Origin: an uncultured Actinomycetes bacterium
Lineage (GTDB): Bacteria; Actinomycetota; Actinomycetes; Nanopelagicales; Nanopelagicaceae
DNA: 10,412 nucleotides
Assembly: GCA_903820565.1 (NCBI GenBank)
Contig: CAIJHZ010000070.1
Coordinates: 1 to 10,412 of the forward strand
Direction: 5' to 3'
A model generated the notes under the pieces. The model saw only the letters and a program-made list of their open reading frames with translations, ran no database searches and was not told the DNA's origin. Position numbers and translations under genes: made by a program. Positions 7,691-10,412 of the stretch are shown piece after piece (the first letter of the stretch is position 1; every line of letters starts with the position of its first letter).

Positions 7691-7719
7691 TAGGCAAATC
7701 GCCCCTGCTCTGCCATAAT
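7691..7719 (+). promoter_or_regulatory. Candidate vegetative promoter for rne
   Basis: TAGGCA (7691-7696) and CATAAT (7714-7719) are spaced by 17 bases and match the housekeeping -35 and -10 consensus at 4 of 6 and 5 of 6 positions. Transcription would start near 7726, giving a leader of about 119 bases before the RNase E/G start. The -10 lies within a near-palindrome, TGCCATAATTAAGGCA (7711-7726), which could be an operator. The site is inferred by eye only. Confidence 0.55.
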
Positions 7720-7725
7720 TAAGGC

Positions 7726-7844
7726 ACTAGTTCAGCGCGGCTCGCGATCAATCGCGAAACAAGCCCAGCGCGAACGGTACGGAAAACCCAACAGGATTTT
7801 TTAAGAAGACAGTCTGCACAAGCAGACACAAAGGATTTGGTGCC
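7726..7844 (+). other. Structured 5' leader of the RNase E/G gene
   Basis: This non-coding stretch holds three inverted repeats. The first is TCGCGA/TCGCGA with loop TCAA (7742-7757, read as TCGCGAT-CA-ATCGCGA). The second is an imperfect A/T-rich one, AAAACCC-AACA-GGATTTT (7783-7800), with one C/A mismatch. The third is a perfect 6-base stem, GTCTGC-ACAA-GCAGAC (7812-7827). A single-strand-prone run, TTTTTTAAGAAG, lies between the second loop and the third stem. AAGGA (7831-7835) is the ribosome site, 9 bases before the ATG at 7845. In E. coli, RNase E limits its own synthesis through its 5' leader. A similar feedback here is inference from layout, not from sequence similarity. No small ORF with an ATG is evident. 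Confidence 0.5.
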
Positions 7845-9998
7845 ATGGCGATTGAGCCTAAAACACCGCGCAAGCGTGCGGTTAAGAAAGCCTCTGCGAA
7901 AGCAGATACCCCCGTTACTGAAGTAGCCGAGGAAAAGAAGACAACTCGTAAGAAGGCTGCAGCCGTTCCGGTTCCTATCTTTCAAGCAGCCGCCGAAAAG
8001 CCAGCTGCAAAGAAAGAAGCGACAGAGAACAAGCCACGCAAGAAGGCTGTTGCAAAGAATGACGCTTCTGAAGTTTCAGAAAAGCCTGCTGTTACTGCGG
8101 ATTCAGAAAGCTCTGATTCAGAAGAGCGTGCTAACCGTAATCGCCGTCGCCGTCGCGGTGGCCGTGGTCGCCGCAAGCCTGGTGCTGGCGATGCAACCAC
8201 TACAGAAAACAATGATGAGAATTCAAATGAAGAATCAACAGATGAAGATTCAACAGAAGGTGCAACTTCTACCCGCCGACGCCGTCGCCGTCGCGCAACA
8301 GGTGAAGGTGTAACACCAGGGGAGACCATCGAAGAAGATGGTGTCATCACAGTTGTTAAGGTTCGCGAAAAGCGGGAACGCCCAGAGCGTCCAGCTCGAC
8401 CTGATCGCAATGATCGCGGTAGTCGAAACCGTCGTGATCGCAATGATCGCAATGATCGTGGTGGTCGTAGTGATTATCGCGAGCCATATCGCAAGCGCGG
8501 AACAATCATTACCGATGGAGAATTTCTAGCTCGTCGCGAAAATGTTGATCGTGAAATGTTAGTTCGCCAGATTGCAGACCGTACTCAGATTGCAGTTATC
8601 GAAGATGGCATCATGGTTGAGCACTACGTCAACCGAAATAGTAATCAGTCGTACGTCGGTAACGTTTATCTTGGCCGCGTACAAAACGTTCTTCCTTCAA
8701 TGGAAGCAGCATTTGTGGATATTGGTAAGGGCCGTAACGCTGTTCTATATGCAGGTGAAGTTAATTGGGATGCAGCTGGTATTTCAGAGTCTGCGCCTCG
8801 CAAAATTGAAACAGTGTTAAAAAGTGGCCAGCCAGTATTAGTTCAGGTAACTAAAGATCCAATTGGCCAAAAGGGTGCACGCCTAACTAGCCAAATTTCA
8901 TTGCCAGGACGCTACGTTGTCTATGTTCCAGGTGGCGGAATGTCAGGTATCTCAAAGCGTTTACCTGAAGAAGAGCGCACACGCCTAAAGGCAATCCTAA
9001 AAAATCTTATTCCTGAAGAAGCTGGTGTAATTGTTCGTACCGCAGCCGAAGGTGTCAGCGAAGAAGATCTGACAAATGATGTTGCTCGCCTAAAAGCACA
9101 ATGGGATGACATCTACGCAAAGAGTCAGAACTCAAACTTCCATCCACCTGCCGCGCTGTATGAAGAGCCAGATCTGGCTGTTCGTGTTATCCGCGATATC
9201 TTCAACGAAGATTTCCGCAAACTAACCGTTCAGGGATCAACTGCGTGGGATGAAGTTACAAATTACCTTGGTTTTATCGCACCTGAATTAACTCAGAAAA
9301 TTGAAAAGTACACCGGAACTGGCGACTTGTTTGCTGACTTCCGCGTTGAAGAACAACTTGCAAAGGCATTTGATCGCAAGGTGTACCTACCATCAGGTGG
9401 ATCACTAGTTATTGATCGCACAGAGGCAATGATTGTGATTGACGTTAACACCGGAAAGTTCATCGGTAAGGGTGGAAACCTGGAAGAGACTGTTACTAAG
9501 AACAACTTGGAAGCAGCAGAAGAGATTGCACGTCAATTACGTCTTCGCGACTTAGGTGGAATCGTTGTTATCGACTTCATCGATATGATTCTTGAATCTA
9601 ACCGTGAAGCTGTGTTGCGTCGTTTGGTGGAATGCCTTGGTCGAGATCGCACAAAGCACCAGGTCGCAGAAGTAACCTCGCTTGGTCTAGTTCAGATGAC
9701 ACGTAAGCGTGTTGGTCAGGGACTCATTGAAGCCTTCTCGACTACCTGTGATTCATGTAGCGGACGCGGAATTCATATTCACATGGAGCCGGTAAAGATG
9801 AAGGCTCCAGCACCTCAGATCGACACACCTTCATCTCAGCATGAAGATGCTGACGAAAAGGATGCAACAGCGCATGAATTTCACGAATCTCTCAATGAAG
9901 ATGCTAAGACGCAAGAGCCAGCAGCTCCACAGGTTGAAGTGAAGGCTGGTGGCCGAAAGCGCCGTCGTGCCTCATCGTCGGGCATTATTACCGCCTAA
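7845..9998 (+). CDS. rne: Ribonuclease E/G family endoribonuclease
   Basis: This single-strand endoribonuclease acts in mRNA decay and rRNA/tRNA processing. The 717-residue protein starts with about 215 disordered residues: a Lys/Ala-rich stretch, the short motif PVPIFQAAA (42-50), Arg clusters (99-111 and 144-150), acidic Ser/Glu/Asp blocks, and a DRND-type Arg/Asp repeat (187-210). The catalytic core follows. The S1 RNA-binding region (about 265-352) contains NVYLGRVQNVLPSMEAAFVD and GQKGARLTSQ. The catalytic part has VIDVNTGKF, with the expected metal-binding Asp533, and GGIVVIDFIDM with Asp577. CDSCSGRG (C635, C638) is the zinc-link used in tetramer formation. The C-terminal tail is short and ends in a basic patch (GGRKRRR). 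Having the disordered arm at the N-terminus, with almost none at the C-terminus, is the actinobacterial arrangement as I recall it. ATG at 7845 is supported by AAGGA at 7831-7835. The enzyme might equally be labelled rng. Confidence 0.95.
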   Translation: MAIEPKTPRKRAVKKASAKADTPVTEVAEEKKTTRKKAAAVPVPIFQAAAEKPAAKKEATENKPRKKAVAKNDASEVSEKPAVTADSESSDSEERANRNRRRRRGGRGRRKPGAGDATTTENNDENSNEESTDEDSTEGATSTRRRRRRRATGEGVTPGETIEEDGVITVVKVREKRERPERPARPDRNDRGSRNRRDRNDRNDRGGRSDYREPYRKRGTIITDGEFLARRENVDREMLVRQIADRTQIAVIEDGIMVEHYVNRNSNQSYVGNVYLGRVQNVLPSMEAAFVDIGKGRNAVLYAGEVNWDAAGISESAPRKIETVLKSGQPVLVQVTKDPIGQKGARLTSQISLPGRYVVYVPGGGMSGISKRLPEEERTRLKAILKNLIPEEAGVIVRTAAEGVSEEDLTNDVARLKAQWDDIYAKSQNSNFHPPAALYEEPDLAVRVIRDIFNEDFRKLTVQGSTAWDEVTNYLGFIAPELTQKIEKYTGTGDLFADFRVEEQLAKAFDRKVYLPSGGSLVIDRTEAMIVIDVNTGKFIGKGGNLEETVTKNNLEAAEEIARQLRLRDLGGIVVIDFIDMILESNREAVLRRLVECLGRDRTKHQVAEVTSLGLVQMTRKRVGQGLIEAFSTTCDSCSGRGIHIHMEPVKMKAPAPQIDTPSSQHEDADEKDATAHEFHESLNEDAKTQEPAAPQVEVKAGGRKRRRASSSGIITA
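8403..8459 (+). repeat. Short imperfect tandem repeat encoding Asp-Arg-Asn
   Basis: The 9-base unit GATCGCAAT occurs at 8403-8411, 8436-8444 and 8445-8453. Partial copies follow at 8412 and 8454, where GATCGC and GATCGTGGT continue the pattern. It encodes the DRND.RG repeats in the disordered arm of RNase E/G. Such units can change copy number by slippage without breaking the reading frame. Confidence 0.8.
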
Positions 9999-10006
9999 AT
10001 CCAACC

Positions 10007-10047
10007 CCGATTTGAGGCGCCAATTTGAGGATGGGCGGCTTAATCGG
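10007..10047 (+). other. Weak inverted repeat after rne; uncertain terminator or leader structure
   Basis: CCGATT (10007-10012) pairs with AATCGG (10042-10047), and inside it CGCC (10018-10021) pairs with GGCG (10034-10037). There is no T run after it, so it is not a standard intrinsic terminator. It overlaps the candidate rpsT promoter. A direct repeat, ATTTGAGG, at 10010-10017 and 10023-10030 lies within it. Confidence 0.25.
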
Positions 10048-10053
10048 TACCCT
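10025..10053 (+). promoter_or_regulatory. Candidate promoter for rpsT
   Basis: TTGAGG (10025-10030) and TACCCT (10048-10053) are separated by 17 bases. The -10 fits the relaxed actinobacterial TAnnnT form, and the -35 matches TTGACA at 4 of 6 positions. The start would fall near 10060, leaving a leader of about 35 bases that includes the ribosome site GGAG (10081-10084). Assigned by eye only. Confidence 0.5.
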
Positions 10054-10094
10054 TACCCCTCAACGTAAAACCTAAAGTTCGGAGAACTACGCAC

Positions 10095-10364
10095 GTGGCA
10101 AATATCAAGTCTCAGATCAAGCGCATTAAGACCAACGAGAAGGCACGCCTTCGTAACAAGTCTGTGAGCTCATCTATCAAGACAGCCGTACGTAAGTTCC
10201 GCGACGCTGTAGCTGCTGGCGATGCCGCAGCAATCACAACTGAACTTCGCGCTGCATCACAATCATTAGATGTTGCAGTTCAAAAGGGTGTTCTTCACAA
10301 GAACTCTGCTGCTAATAAGAAGTCTTCAATGGCTAAGGCAGCTGCCAAAGCCGGCGCACGTTAA
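10095..10364 (+). CDS. rpsT: 30S ribosomal protein S20
   Basis: S20 binds 16S rRNA early in assembly of the small subunit. The 89-residue length is typical. It begins ANIKSQIKRIKTNEKARLRN (2-21), the strongly conserved S20 start, continues with SSSIKT.VRKF (25-35), and has the usual Ala/Lys-rich end, with GVLHKNSAANKKSS (65-78). The start codon is GTG at 10095 with GGAG 10 bases upstream. E. coli rpsT also uses a non-ATG start and is autoregulated through poor initiation; whether that applies here is unknown. It lies 96 bases after rne, with its own promoter candidate, and 32 bases before the next probable gene. Confidence 0.98.
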   Translation: MANIKSQIKRIKTNEKARLRNKSVSSSIKTAVRKFRDAVAAGDAAAITTELRAASQSLDVAVQKGVLHKNSAANKKSSMAKAAAKAGAR

Positions 10365-10396
10365 TCCTTTTACTACTTTAAAGCGAGGCTAGGTTC

Positions 10397-10412
10397 ATGC
10401 CTGCAATTTCAC
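10397..10412 (+). CDS. lepA: Start of the next gene, probably elongation factor 4 (LepA); cut by window end
   Basis: An ATG at 10397 opens a frame reading MPAIS before the window ends. GAGG at 10385-10388 is a well-placed ribosome site, 8 bases upstream. Five residues cannot identify a protein. The lepA call rests on the common actinobacterial order rpsT-lepA, and on LepA proteins of that group often starting with a short MPA-like leader (recollection). There is no terminator-like hairpin between rpsT and this start, so the two may be co-transcribed. Confidence 0.45.

Noticed and set aside
7783..7802. AAAACCC-AACA-GGATTTTTT as an intrinsic terminator before rne
   Set aside because: The stem is A/T-rich with a mismatch, and its T run is mostly part of the stem. 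It also lies downstream of the promoter candidate, so it is treated as leader structure only.
7982..8452. Arg/Ser-rich open frame of 156 codons on the minus strand
   Set aside because: It lies opposite the low-complexity arm of RNase E/G, and its composition simply mirrors those repeats. No domain or ribosome site supports it.
1..10412. Search by eye for CRISPR arrays, insertion sequence ends, tRNA or rRNA genes, and defence or biosynthetic clusters
   Set aside because: No spaced long repeats, transposase motifs, cloverleaf sequences or conserved rRNA stretches were seen. The window is filled with housekeeping genes.

Overview
The window is an ordinary housekeeping segment of a bacterial chromosome, read almost entirely on the + strand. 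Gene order and several protein signatures point to an actinobacterium. FolC carries EVGMGGEWDATN, a small DUF4233-type membrane protein follows folC directly, and then come ndk, mreBCD, PBP2, rodA and a large RNase E/G with a long charged N-terminal extension. Base composition is close to even rather than GC-rich, intergenic gaps are tiny, and A/T-ending codons are common. That suggests a streamlined aquatic lineage such as the freshwater acI group (Nanopelagicales/Planktophila-like). The placement is inference from style and gene order, not from a search.

Layout. Bases 1-1165 are the 3' part of folC, whose 5' end and P-loop lie outside the window. It overlaps a 4-TM DUF4233 protein (1162-1497) by 4 bases. 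ndk (1510-1932) and then the cell-elongation cluster mreB, mreC, mreD, mrdA (PBP2) and rodA (1948-7689) follow, with gaps of 5-15 bases or 4-base start/stop overlaps. Everything from folC to rodA therefore looks like one transcription unit. A 155-base gap holds a good promoter candidate and a structured leader for the RNase E/G gene (7845-9998). A 96-base gap holds a second promoter candidate for rpsT (10095-10364, ribosomal protein S20). The last 16 bases look like the start of the next gene, probably lepA.

How the genes work together. MreB filaments, the MreC/MreD membrane partners, the transpeptidase PBP2 and the glycosyltransferase RodA form the elongasome, which inserts peptidoglycan along the cell wall. 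folC and ndk supply folates and nucleoside triphosphates. RNase E/G handles RNA processing and decay, and S20 is a small-subunit ribosomal protein. I found no mobile element, CRISPR array, tRNA, rRNA or defence system, and no gene on the minus strand that I can support. The points most worth a second look are the structured rne leader, the near-palindrome over its -10 element, the direct rne-rpsT junction, and the coupled folC-DUF4233 pair.
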